From assembly GCA_000226015.1 (NCBI GenBank), contig JH155985.1, positions 29,025 to 61,540 of the forward strand: a stretch of DNA of 32,516 bases, written 5' to 3'. The position numbers were made by a program, and so were the translations under genes. The notes beneath the pieces are model-generated. The model was not told where the DNA came from, did no database searches, and was given only the letters and a program-made list of their open reading frames with translations. Each line of letters starts with the position of its first letter. The stretch's first letter is position 1. This DNA is from Mnemiopsis leidyi. Its lineage: Eukaryota; Ctenophora; Tentaculata; Lobata; Bolinopsidae. Below, in pieces: positions 1 to 12,200 of this stretch.

Positions 1-1343
1 CCCTTGGCCGCCTCCTCCGATAGCCATAGGTCCAGCGGAGGTGTACCTGTTATCACGTCCAGAGCTGTTCCTGGAGTTGTCGGCAGAGCTCCCGTGATGA
101 TCACGTTTGCTAGTCGCTGAACCCCGTTTAGAAGGGTCTGGTTACGTTTAGTTTTAGTGCCGTTTATCCAAATGGTTGACCCGTACGAGAGTACTGGCTT
201 GACCATTGCATTGTAGACCCAGCGCATCGTAGCTGGTTTGAATCCCCAGGTGGGGCCAACCGCTCTCCTGCACTGCATAAGAATGCACTTGGTTTTCTTG
301 CACAAGTTGTCTATGTGTTCATTCCAGTTAAGTTTCGAGTCCATCGTGAGGCCGAGAAACTTGGTTGAATTGAGTACATTGATTTCTGCGCCGTCCACTT
401 TCAGCGGCCGATCGAAGGACCAGGACCTTCTGTTAGTAAACATGACACAGTGTGATTTTAAGTGACCGAGTTTGAGACCACTTTTCTTGCACCAAGCGTT
501 TATGGAGTTCAGGCTTTTTTGCGTCACTTCCCGAAGGGTGTCAGCATCGAAGCCTTGCCTCCCGCTTGGTAGTTTGGGTGCCGTTACGACTGAGACCAGT
601 GCCATGTCGTCTGCGAACCCTTGCAGGTCACAGGGCAACTTGTCTCTGGTGTACTCGAGAAGTTCGTTCAGCACTAAGTTCCATATAAAAGGAGAGAGTA
701 TCCCCCCCTGTGGACATCCCTTCTTAATCAAGATTACCCTGGTCTCTCCCTGCAGTTCCACATGGATCTTTCGGTTTCTGATCATTGACATGATCCACCG
801 ATTGACGCCGCGTGAAGCGCATTTTGAGTTCAGGGCTTCCTCGATAGAGTCGAAGGAGACGTTGTCGAAGGCACCTTCTACGTCTAGAAAGGTCCCGAGT
901 GCCATCCCTTGATTGAGAATGGTGAATTCGAGTTTCCGGACAAGTTTGTGCACAGCGGCAATGGTTGAGCTCCCTCTGCGGAAACCAAACTGTTTCTTGC
1001 TGAGGTTCGAGTAGATTTTGAGATCCACTTCCATGTGCCAGAGTATAACCCTTATCATCCAGTTCAGCGGCACGGGTGCCAGCGTGATGGTGCGAAACGA
1101 TTTGGGATTGAAGTAATCAGTCTTCCCGGGTTTTGGGAGGAACACACCTGTAGAGCAGAGCCACGTGCTGGGTGTGTGTCCTAGCCTGAAGCTAGCCTTA
1201 ACTATGCAAGTATAGGCTGTTTTCAGGTGCTCCCATCCCTTCTGAAGCATGATTGGTCTGATTCCATCCGGGCCTGCAGCAGTGAGGGGGCTGAATTCCT
1301 TAAGGGCTCTACGCACTCTATTCTCAGAGAATATTATATGTGG
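1..1343 (-). pseudogene. Retrotransposon reverse transcriptase, open to the window edge
   Basis: The minus frame stays open for about 446 codons from around 1343 to the left edge. Readable RT blocks are: TAAGPDGI; K-P-G-K-T-D-Y followed by R-T-I-T-L; FGFRRGSSTIAAVHKLV; FLDVEGAFDNV at about 861-893; G-C-P-Q-G-G-I-L-S-P at about 690-718; GFADDMAL with the catalytic Asp pair at 606-611; and the thumb-like FLGLTMDSKLNW. Catalytic residues are intact. The frame is offset from the upstream endonuclease frame, so the copy as a whole is broken although the RT shows no internal stop. Confidence 0.85.
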
Positions 1344-2164
1344 TCGAGGTCCCATTCAGTTTCCTGCTCCTCATCCTGGAGGCTGCCAAGTGGATGTTCG
1401 TGTCCTGGTGAGGGGTCACGTAAATCGCCAAAATGAACCTCGGTCATGACCTTCAGGGTTTCCGCTGGGGACTCCGTGAGGGATCCGTCGGTTTTCCTGA
1501 TTGTTCCGAGCGAGGTTGATTTCGTGTTTTTTATGAGACTGGAGATTCTTTTCGAGTCAGATTTTGCTTCTAGCTTCGAGCAGAATTCTTTAAATTTCGA
1601 AGACCAGGTCCGGTTTCGAATCTTCTCATACTTTTGACGGGACTCCCGCTTGAGCTTGTCATAGCCTGGCGTCCTTTTCTTGATGGATTTCCGGAGTTTG
1701 TTTCTCATGTCCCGCCTGGCGTCTTTCACCTCTGGCGTGTCCCACGGTGGGGGCCTGTTCTTACTCGATATGTAAGTAAGTTCAGTTGCCGAGTTGTAAG
1801 CCTCCATGACAGTCTCTGCGAAACACTCCGCGGCTTTGTTCAGCTTCTTGATGGAATCAATATTGCTGAATTCACCGCGTTTCCCATCCATTAATTCTGC
1901 CAGCTTCTCTTCGTAGGTATCCCAGCTTGTTTTTGAGATATCTCGGAAGTTCGGCCTGGCAGTGGTTTCACTTTTGGTGCAGAAAGTGATAAAGTTATGG
2001 TCAGATGAATTTCGGTCATCTCCCATTTCCGTCACCTTCCAGTTATCCACGAGCTCGTGGCCAGCTTGGTTGGTGATGGTTAGGTCAATGACGTTTGTCC
2101 ATCGGCCGTTGTCGAAGATCGGGGTTGAGCCCCTATTTTCGATAGAGTTGGGTATCACTATCAC
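1334..2164 (-). pseudogene. Retrotransposon endonuclease C-terminus and linker
   Basis: An open frame of 276 codons with no genuine ATG start (it opens on GTG). It holds the C-terminal endonuclease motifs: GSTPIFDNGRWTNVIDLT and SSDHNFITF, the S-D-H catalytic block at about 1982-2008. A Lys/Arg-rich linker follows. It closes at TAA (1334-1336), directly where the RT continues in another frame, so a small indel separates the two halves. The N-terminal half of the endonuclease is missing. Not expected to be functional. Confidence 0.8.
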
Positions 2165-2165
2165 C

Positions 2166-3199
2166 GGTACAATTATATCCGTTTATAAATTGTCGCTGTG
2201 ATATGTGATACCAGACTCTGATCTCGCAGCTCAAAGTTGAACGATTGATGTTAGAATTGTCTGACTTTGTGACAATTTGTCCGACCCTCATTCGAATCGA
2301 ATCTAATATTGGAATAAAATGACAGGAGGGTGCACTCTGCCAGGCCGTACACTAGTACAACTATCGTTCTTACAATGTTAGAACGATAGACGGATATAAT
2401 CTCGTCAAAATCAATCTATAATCAAAACTATAGCTTTGAGAGTTGGGTGTAATTGCGACGACCGTTGAACGGTTAATAATATTAAATTTAGCTGATAGTG
2501 ATACCTTATTTGACGCCGTGATATAAAATTGTATTTTAAACTGTTCTGACTGTTAAGTGTAACTGTCCATTGAGACATAAAATTAAAAGACAACATTTTA
2601 AAAATGGTTCAGTGAAGTTTGAATATCATCTGTTATTATAATGTTAAAGTGATATCTTTTCACATATCAGCTTCAGTTTTACTTTTAATTTAGACTGAAT
2701 CTATCAAATAATAGATTGTTTAATACTGATACTCTGATATTATCAGAGTATCAGTATCAGTGATAATCGATGATACTCTCAATCTCGATCGCACTCTCCG
2801 GCCGTGCAAAAGCCCTGCTCGCTGAGTACGGGCGTTATTTCTCACGGCTCTCAGAGTACTAGAGTATTACTATTATTGGGTTATCAGTTCTATAATTAAG
2901 TTCAACTTTCACATTAGTTTTAGTACAACTACAACTATAACGGTGTCCAGGAAGCTAAATCATTTTATCATAACGCATTGATAATGATACGGTTCCCTTT
3001 TTATGAAAAACTAATTATAATAGACTGAACCAACATGAATGGCCATCTTGATTATCATATTCAAATCTCAAAATATAATCTCAAACATAAAACAGTAAAA
3101 TTCTAAAATTCAGACAGTTTTCATTTCGTAAATTCACTTTCACTTTCAACTTCCGCTTCCAAAGGTAAGACTACACGACCGTCTTCCATGGGTTCAAGT
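2166..3199. other. 3' flank of the cilia gene, no gene seen
   Basis: AT-rich sequence between the retrotransposon and the cilia-gene stop. I see no coding region. It holds a perfect hairpin at 2723-2757 and a weaker one near 2362-2392 (CTATCGTTCTTAC against GTTAGAACGATAG). I found no clear minus-strand AATAAA for the cilia gene; an ATTAAA variant occurs near 2685. Confidence 0.5.
2723..2757. repeat. Perfect inverted repeat, 17-bp arms
   Basis: ATACTGATACTCTGATA (2723-2739) is followed after one base by its exact reverse complement (2741-2757). Related TATCAGTGATAATC sequence continues to the right. Confidence 0.8.
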
Positions 3200-3280
3200 T
3201 TAAGCAGGGCCTGGACTTGAGATGGGGGTGGCCGCTTCCTGGGACATCTTGAAGACTGATTCTCGCTCCAGCAAATAAGC
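3200..3280 (-). CDS. CFAP73: CFAP73-like exon 13 (terminal, with a possible frameshift)
   Basis: Acceptor ATTTCCCAG, phase 0: AYLLERESVFKMSQEAATP, then a few residues to TAA at 3200-3202. The helix A-Y-L-L-E-R-E-S-V-F continues the helix ending exon 12. Another frame of the same stretch stays open to a TGA at 3121 and encodes an acidic, coding-like tail ending ESESEFTK. A run of five C (plus-strand G at 3224-3228) lies where one base would switch between the two. The true C-terminus may therefore be about 25 residues longer. Confidence 0.65.
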   Translation of the reverse strand, partial: AYLLERESVFKMSQEAATPISSPGPA

Positions 3281-6200
3281 CTGGGAAATAAATGAAATTT
3301 ATAATTAGAAGTTAAAGTAGTCTTATTGAAATTCAGACTTAGAAAATGCATAATTCTGACATCCAAATTTACTACGCGGTTTGAAGGCTTTAAGCAATTC
3401 TTTTCGTCTACTTCTTTAAATTCTAAAAGTAAAACTCAAAACCCAAAAGGTAAATAAGCAACCCTCAACTTATCTACGACAACTGATAGAATACACCTCT
3501 ACAGCCAACATTCCACAGTGTTCCTCAATAACTAGTAACAACATCTAACAATGCAAGTACTTATTCCTTCTACGTCTAGTTTAACTATTTCGAAATAGAA
3601 CTGGAATTATAAGCACCTCGATGATAGAAAGTTTCTCGATGAGGGTGTGAGGAGGTTGTCCTGGCTTGAGCTTCACTGCTCGACACTTCATGTCCACTAT
3701 GTTTTTTATTGCTAGTTCTAGTTGACCGTACAGCTGACACTGTGAACGATAAGAGCGAATAATCAGAATCTTTAATTTTACTTCTGTAAATTTTTAATCG
3801 ACCCTTCCCATAGACTACGTTAAAAGTCAAGCTCAATACCCAATTTCGGAATTAAGTAAAATTTAGATTACATACCTGATTCCTATGGTGTATCTTTTGT
3901 CGAACAGTTTTTTCTTCTTTCTTGTGTGTAATTTGATAGCACCTGAAATGGACAAGTCCTTTACACTTCTTATAGATATAACAGTTTTCATTTCAGTTTG
4001 ACCGGCTACAACAGTTTCCCTTGATCCCTTCGTGATCTTGCTGCATGAGCAACAACTACGAGCAGATAGATACACTACATATAGTATTGTTATAGAAGTA
4101 GTAATGACCAAGAATTTTGAGCGGGATAAGGGTGGCGGCAATCACTCCAACCGAAGCGTTAAAACAGACTTTGAGCCCCTATCTAAACAGCCAACATCCC
4201 TGTAAAAAGAGCAAAAGTTAGATTAGACCCCCTGCGATTTTAAAAGTTATATCACCACTCATATATCAAAAATTATGAATTATCCTCCAGCTAGAATGAT
4301 TACAAAGGTTTCACAACATCTTTTCGCGATGTTACCGGAACCGGTAAAGAAGTTCCAGGCTATTCGGATCCGGTAACATCGCGACGTGCACGAAAAATTG
4401 AACATTTTTTAACGATTCTGCGTAGAAACCGATATTTTCTTACGCGGCTGATGATATTGATCATGGTATTCATGGTATTTTAATACTTTCAACACTACTA
4501 TTTTACAAATAATTTGAGTGTTCCGATGAAGCTGTTGTTACAGAGAAATTGATCAACCAGTAATCCCTGTCTTCTTTGTCCACCTGCTAAGCCGAGAAGA
4601 ACTATTAAACTTAAACTGATGAATCATGCGGCTAATAAGTAACAGACCAATCATTAAACTTAATATTCATGGTATAACTATATAAATATATAACTATATA
4701 AATATATAAAGTAAGAACCTCTCTGATGTTCATAATTGCTTCCTGTCTGATGAATCGGTCAAATAGCTATAATGTGAGTGCACAAGATGGTTGCTTGAAT
4801 ATTATAGTCACTGCCGTAGTCGTTAATGGTTACGAAGAATCACCATCAATGATAACCATAAGCCGGGCGAAATATTTAATTGTGTCGTGTCACGTGCTCT
4901 GAACCATGCCACCTAAATTGAAACATAGTATTACTGATACACTGCCCGATGACCATTAGACAACTTAAAAGTTCGTACACTGAATTTTCAGGATTGAAGA
5001 AGGCCCAATAAGGCAATAGCAGACATACAATTTGATAAGCGCATACTCGCATAGACAACTTTAGGGTAACACTACTTATCCATGTATTTTCCTTGCAGGA
5101 TTGCAGTTGAAAATCAAAAATGATATTATGATAATTGTAAGCCCGAAAACCAAAAAGGAAGGTTTTTGGAACAAGAGTTCAGAATCTCGCATCTACTGCA
5201 CCGGCCTGGGATTTATGGTTTTCATTTTAGAGCGATCATGATCATTTGGTGTATCAATCTTTCTTTAAATATGCACAGCACGTAGAGTAGCAATCAGGCT
5301 TATTCTGGGTAAGGGCCTATTGGGTCAGTATAGAATATAGATATATTATCGAGCCAAATTTTTGAGGCGTTGTGCAGTATGGAATTTGAAACAACAAGAG
5401 TGTAGCAAGTACATCTTTAGTCAAGTGAAACCAGAAACGCGAAAGTTACTGGAATATCCCGATTATTGTATCAATGATCATGTTCATACTCAAAAATTGT
5501 AATTCATTTGTAGTGTTGTATTGGTTTTATAGTGTAAAACTATTTCAACACTCCTAAAAACTCTACCCTATTGAGACAGCGCCACAATCTCCCAATTACA
5601 AATGTTTCTGGGAAAGGCCAAAATTGGTTGAAAACATTCACTTTGAATCCTGCCAGGATCGAGCTCTTTATAAGAAACGCGAAAGTTACTGGAATATCCC
5701 GATTATTGTATCAATGATCATGTTCATACTCAAAAATTGTAATTCATTTGTAGTGTTGTATTGGTTTTATAGTGTAAAACTATTTCAACACTCCTAAAAA
5801 CTCTACCCTATTGAGACAGCGCCACAATCTCGATCTCCCAATTACAAATGTTTCTGGGAAAGGCCAAAATTGGTTGAAAACATTCACTTTGAATCCTGCC
5901 AGGATCGAGCTCTTTACAAGAATAAGTGGGTTGAAAAACAGTTTGGAAAACGCTCACTCGAATAGCATTTGGAGTAAGATTCTAACAAATTGGACTAATG
6001 GATTTTGAATTCGGATTTAATTTCCGTCTGTACAATCCCATAACTTAAGATGTTAAGTGACACGGGTGTTAAATTAAGTGACAAGGGAGGCGTAGTGTTA
6101 AAGGTTGCAAAATATATTTAATCAAAGCACATTAAATGAAGTTTTATTCAGGATCCTTGTTAAAAGTGATGTAAAATTAAAGGTTTCATTTTAGGGGTCT

Positions 6201-9200
6201 CCTCCTCGACATTTATTAGTATTTCTTGCTGAATTTCCCATGATTGTCGATGATGATTATTTAATTAACGCCTTGCAAGTTTAACCCGTCAATGACTGCT
6301 AAGTACTGAATTAGTCATGAGTTTATTCTATGCACATTACTACAAGCTAGCAATTTGGCATTGGCAACAGGAATCATGACATAACGTTATAACATCACGT
6401 TTAGGCAGGGCACAGGCAGACATTACATCACTTAAAGGCATTGCATTACATCACGTATAGACACACATTACATCTATTATAGACAGGCATTCCATTCAAA
6501 GTTGTGACCATGACCACAACCAGAATTCTAAAATTTCCATGAATAAAACTTTCAACCGATAATAAACCAGTCAACTATGGATGGGCAAAATATCCCTTTT
6601 TTACAATGACCTCAGTGGCAATGGTCATTTTCGGACCAACGATCAAATACCAAGATACCGTTTAATCGTTCTTATCATGTCCTCCCCCCGCCCCCAATAA
6701 AAAATTAATTAGTGAAGATTTCTCCTTTCTGCAGTAGCACCCAAAGTGAAATGAGGGTTATTAAAAGTAAGTAAAGTAAAATATAATGAAACCCCGATCT
6801 ATATTACTCCAGTTGATAAATTTTGGTGAGGGATAGTGAACTAATGAGTGGATACGGGGCCTTAAGTATAGGAGTCATAAAGTACACTTACTTTTCTAGT
6901 TTTGAGTGCAGAACATCGATATTGGAATCGATACCAAGTTTCAATTAACTAAACTTACTTTTCTAGTTCTTAGTGCAGAACAGCGATAGTGGAATTAATA
7001 CAAGTTATTATGAAGTAAACTTACTTTTCTAGTTTTGAGTTCAGAGCAGCGATAGTGGAATTAAAACAAGTTATCATTAAGTAAACTTACTTTTCTAGTT
7101 TTGAGTGCAGAGCAGCGATAGTGAAGTTAACATAAGTCATCATTAAGTAAACTTACTTTTCTAGTTTTTGAGTGCAGAGCAGCGATAGTGGAATTAATGC
7201 AAGTAATCATTAAGTTAACTTACTTTTCTAGTTTTGAGTGCAGAGCAGCGATAGGGGAATTAAAACAAGTAATCATTAAGTAAACTTACTTTTCTAGTTT
7301 TGAGTGCAGAGCAGCGATAGTGAAGTTAATATAAGTCATCATTAAGTAAACTTACTTATCTAGTTTTTAGTGCAGAGCAGCGATAGTGGAATTAATACAA
7401 GTTATCATTAAGTAACTTACTTTTCTAGTTTTGAGTGCAGAGCAGCGATAGTGGAATTGTAACCAAGCACCTCGTCAGTTTTCCTCTTGTTTAGTTCCGC
7501 CAAGTCTTGTTGGGCCTTGTCGATCTGCAGTACTGGAATATCATCATTTGATTTGTCGTTATCATTTCCATCTGCTCACAATCTTATGACGCCGCTAAAC
7601 TCTTAAAAATAGGAAAGGAAAGTGGTGGTGCTCATTCCACCTTTCTCTACTCTCCAGTTAAGTTCTTACAAAATCTTCATACCAATTACAGGGTAAATCT
7701 GTTAATTTCAACTAGACTAGGGTCTAGATGGTATTATGTATAAATCAAATAATACATAATTTATCTGTTATTTTAAACAATCGGATCATACATGATTCAT
7801 GGTATGATAAAGAAACTCTGTGAGTGAAAAGAGAACACGGAGATGAAAGTGCAACAGCACAGAAGAAACTCACGGAGTCATCTTTCTGCATCAGTTCTTG
7901 TAGGAGAGAAGCGTTAGCCTGCTCGAGCGTGTTGTACCGGCTAATAACTCCCTTCATCATGTTATCACTGAGTTCTAAATAACCTGAAAAGTTATTATGT
8001 TATCACTGAGTTCTAAATAACCTGAAAAGTTATTATGTTATCACTGAGTTCTAAATAGCCTGAAAAGTTATCATGTTATCACTGAGTTCTAAATAGCCTG
8101 AAAAGTTATCATCTTATCACTGAATTCTAAATAGCCTGAAAAGTTATCATGTTATCACTGAGTTCTAAATAGCCTGAAAAGTTATCATATTATCACTGAG
8201 TTCTAAATAGCCTGAAAAGTTATCATGTCACACTGAATTGTTAATAGCCTGAAAAGTTATTATGTCATCATTGAGTTCTTAATGGCCTGAAAAGTTATTA
8301 TGTTATCACTGAGTTCTAAATAGCCTGAGAAGTTCAGAATTTGATATTAAAGGTGTAAACAACTTAAGTTTCAATCAATTGAGTTTTGGAATATTTCGGT
8401 AGACAAGCTTAAAATTACTTCACAACTTATAACCGTTGAACAACACAACTACTTTGTCAATAAACACATATAATCGTTCAATTTAAGATTGAGGATTACA
8501 GCAAAGTTAAGTTGGACACTAAAAAATTATGTCATTTTTTAAAAAGCATATGCATTGATCAAAGAATGATCGATTTGATTCCGCAGTAATCACCAATGAG
8601 ATAATCAATAACTCCTAAAGTCCTAAAGATCTTAATCCATGTTCACATGATAAAAATACTGTGACACCTGGGTTTACAGCTTTCACCATTTGGACAATCT
8701 CATCATAGGACTCGCGTAAATTGGGTATTGCTTTAAAATTCATAGTGAAACATTGGTTTCTCGTAAAATATAAAAGTGATAAATTTGAAAATTCATCTGA
8801 TTTTTATGTTCTTTTCAGGTTGGCAGTTTGCTTTTGCATAGGTGCAAAAAAGTTTTTTTTACTGGTAGGATGATTTCAAAAAGTAGTATTTTTCGGCGAC
8901 TTTTCTGCGGCCATCCATTATTTGACCGAAACATTAGTTCCTAGCCAAAACATCAGTTTCAACTTTCAAGCCGAAAAAATCACATCGATATGTAGACTGA
9001 AGCATCATTTTTAACCCTATCTTAAACATAAGTTTCTAACAACATCAGTTTCTACGTTTCGAGACGGAAAAATAGTTCTAAACCGCAAAATAATTTGAAT
9101 TCTAGACGAAAGCGATAGTTTCAACCGAAACATTCTAAAATCGCAAAGAAATTGAATTTGAATTTCGTTTGTCAGAAAAATTTCGGTAAGAACGATTTTT

Positions 9201-12200
9201 AATTAAAGTAGTAATCCTACCGCCACACAATTTTTTGCATTGGTGTGCTTTTGATATTCGTTGTATCATTTTAAATGCAGTATAATTTTTCTACATTCTA
9301 CCTAATTATTACTTATCCATACTAGTGGGGATTAATAGAGGAAAGTATCTTGAGATACCTTTAACAGGCTACCCGAAAACTATATTTATAGTTTTAGGAT
9401 AGTTTACATAAGAAATTCAACCAGCTATCACTCCTGCAGCTACTTGACTATCGACTTGACACGTATGAGATAACGCTCGGATCAAAAGAGATAAAACCGT
9501 TTGGAGATCGACCCAATTATGCTTGCTTGGACTTTGGTATAGACTGTCAGACCACTTAGCTATCATTTGATTAAATGTCACAGACTTGAGAGCAAAAACA
9601 GTTATTGACCCTGCCCACAGACGGGAAAATGTCGTTCAATTCGTACCAAATTTGGATCTTAATGTGGTTTTACTTTTAGATTTAAGATATTTAAATTATG
9701 ATTAAAACCTCATTTTTTACACTTCGTTAGATGCAGTTCACTAGGCGGCCGGCTAAATAACTAAATTTAATTGAATTTGTTCGTCATACTATTATCTTTA
9801 GACATAATTGAGTAATCTTGTAGTAATAACAACTTATATTTCAACTCACAGAAGTAACATACCGTGAAGCAGACTTTTAAGCATCATTTAAACCATCTTA
9901 AATGCACTGCTTCAATCTTCCTGTTTTTACTCTTTCTTAGACCAGTTATAGTCACCAAACACGGATATCTCAGTTTTACATATATTTTTTCCGTTTTGAA
10001 TAACTCTGTTTCGTCATCTTTAGTTTAGGGACATATTAATTGGTTTAAGTGCGTCAGGTACACATTATTTTACCACTTGGTGTATATTTGAGTCCTTGGG
10101 TTAAACCCTGAGGCCAGAGAATAAGTTGTGAATCACAAATACATCGTAAGAGCATCCCAGATAGAAGTTATAAGTTAGAGTGTCATTACATTTTTAACGC
10201 ATAAACAGCTGTATAAATTTGCCACTTTGTTTTATCTGTAAAATTTGGGTGGTAAAATGTGTCAGCTAACTAATAGGTAACCTACTTTAAGAAGCTGATA
10301 AATTGCCAGGAGGCTTTAATCTAAGATCGACGGTCGACCGTGAATGGCTACCCGAAGCCAAACAAACTGGCTCCCGCAGATCTAACATTAATACTTTTTA
10401 ATCAACTAGTATGGTATTTCTAGATAATTAACAAGTAGACTAAAAACAGTATAATAGACAGTTGATTGGTTTAACACGCATAATCCAATAAACTAAGAAT
10501 TAGGATCACCGATAACTTTATCGTGCAAATCTTATTTTCAATCTTGCTGCGATTTGATTAAATCGCCATTTTTAAATATATTTGCCCCATTTATAGCAGC
10601 TAAGACCCCAAGCATAAGCGCAACTCCCCAAGAATTCAGGAATTAGTCAGAGAGTTTCGACAGCCTGGATCGTATTTATAGAGTGATGCTGGCATCGCTC
10701 AAATCAGGCTTAATCGACTGACGTAGTTAAGTAGTACCCTACTTAATTTGTCGGCTTTCCTGACAAATTAACAGTTAATGACGAAATTACTGGAAAAATC
10801 TGAAAGTTTGAGGACTGAGTGCAATGATGCCCTTGAACCCGTCTGCCCGTCTGGCGCCAGTCCAATCTTACTCTAACTCTAACTTAGAGTCTAAGAGGTT
10901 TCAATCATGTTTCTCTCTAGCATTGTGATGACTATCATCCGAATGAGCAGCTCACAAAAATACGTTTATTAAAGGCATCGTGTACAATGGAGCGACGAAT
11001 TGACTAAAGTTTGAAATCTAATTTTAATTCAGAATAAGACGATGGACATTGGACAATCAGCTGTTTATGAGTCATGGAAGCCCCATCATCGAACGTTTTA
11101 AGTTTTGAAATTTGCCAACTGCTAGATTTCGCACTAAAGTGGCCGGATACTAACCTCACCCTAACTTCTACTACTTACCCTAATCTCAAAGTCGGAGAAC
11201 CCAGACAGAGGTTGATTAAGATAAACGTCAAACCTGTCGTAATCCTGCATTTAGGATCACTTATGGGGGGGGGGGGGGGAACTAAAAAAAGCTTACAAAC
11301 TCTATGTCAATTCCGGAATTTCAGGGGACCTATTGACTTCTTGAGACCTAAAAGTAAAACTTATTTTTAACTTTCCAATTGTATTATACAGTAATATCTT
11401 TAAATCTATCGCGCGGTACTGTGTGTTAAGCACCAATTAATGCACCTTAGAATGATTTTATGATCAAATTGGGACATTTTAATTTTGACTCAAAAAAGTA
11501 TATATCAATTTCAGGAACTTTAGAGCGATATTGAATTTTCTATAGACCAAAATTTTTTACTTATTTTTTACTTTTTTAGTTGCATAACACAGTAATATCT
11601 TTAAATCTATCGCGCGGTACTGTGTGTTTACCTCCAAATGCATCTTAGAATGATTTTCAAATAGTATTTTGGTCATCTTAATCATAAATTTAAAAAGGCT
11701 AAAAAAGTCCATATCGATTATATCAATTTTAGAGTCCCTATTAACGTTTATTTAGTCCCCCCCCCCACTAATTTCCAGCAGGATCACGTGACTGATTCTC
11801 TCCCGGGCACAGAGTGAGAACTGATCGAGGAGTTGAAAGTCGCGCTAGTAATATTTGATTAGATCATTTACAGATCACACACGCTGGTTGATCACTCACT
11901 CGCTTGTTGATATGGTAAGCGTCGCTTTTTATTCATTGATTTATTTTGAGCTTGTCTCAAGATATTTCATAAAATTCACCATATTTAAACGATTATCGAC
12001 TAGGTGTACTTTAGAAAAAGGCAGGTCAGGTTGTCGCAATCTGTTTAGCTCTCACGTCTGAATAGCCGTTGCAAGGCAGATTTGAACTATTTGTTAAAGT
12101 TTTTACGTTTTGGTATATTACGATTATTATATATCGATTTCAAATGCCCTGAGTGGTACCGGTGGTCAAGCCGGTTTTCAAAAAAACAAAGATAAGACAT

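Larger units (their letters stand above)
1..2165 (-). mobile_element. Non-LTR retrotransposon, 5'-truncated, R1/LOA/I-like, runs off the left edge
   Basis: The minus strand encodes the end of an APE-type endonuclease, a linker and a reverse transcriptase in the order usual for non-LTR elements. G-C-P-Q-G-G in the RT and FADD at the catalytic site favour the R1/LOA/I/Tad side over RTE or L1; this is family knowledge, not a search result. Homology stops at about 2165, in the middle of the endonuclease, with an in-frame stop just upstream. That is the expected 5' truncation of a dead-on-arrival copy. The 3' part lies outside the window. GC content is visibly higher than in the flanking DNA. Confidence 0.85.
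4200..6885. other. Intron 9 of the cilia gene, distal part
   Basis: No coding sequence seen on either strand. Contents: the hairpin at 4324-4384, one reverse-orientation copy of a 42-bp dispersed motif (4477-4519), the AT-rich direct repeat near 4677-4710, and the 240-bp duplication. The rest is unremarkable AT-rich sequence. Confidence 0.6.

Noticed and set aside
472-912. 146-codon plus ORF
   Set aside because: Antisense shadow of the RT frame on the minus strand.
4880-4925. Possible extra small exon with a Trp (GTGGCATGGTTCAGAG) between exons 9 and 10
   Set aside because: Looked for because the family has W-E-x-x-W here, but no donor gives a matching phase before an in-frame stop. The 4152-4199 exon fits better.
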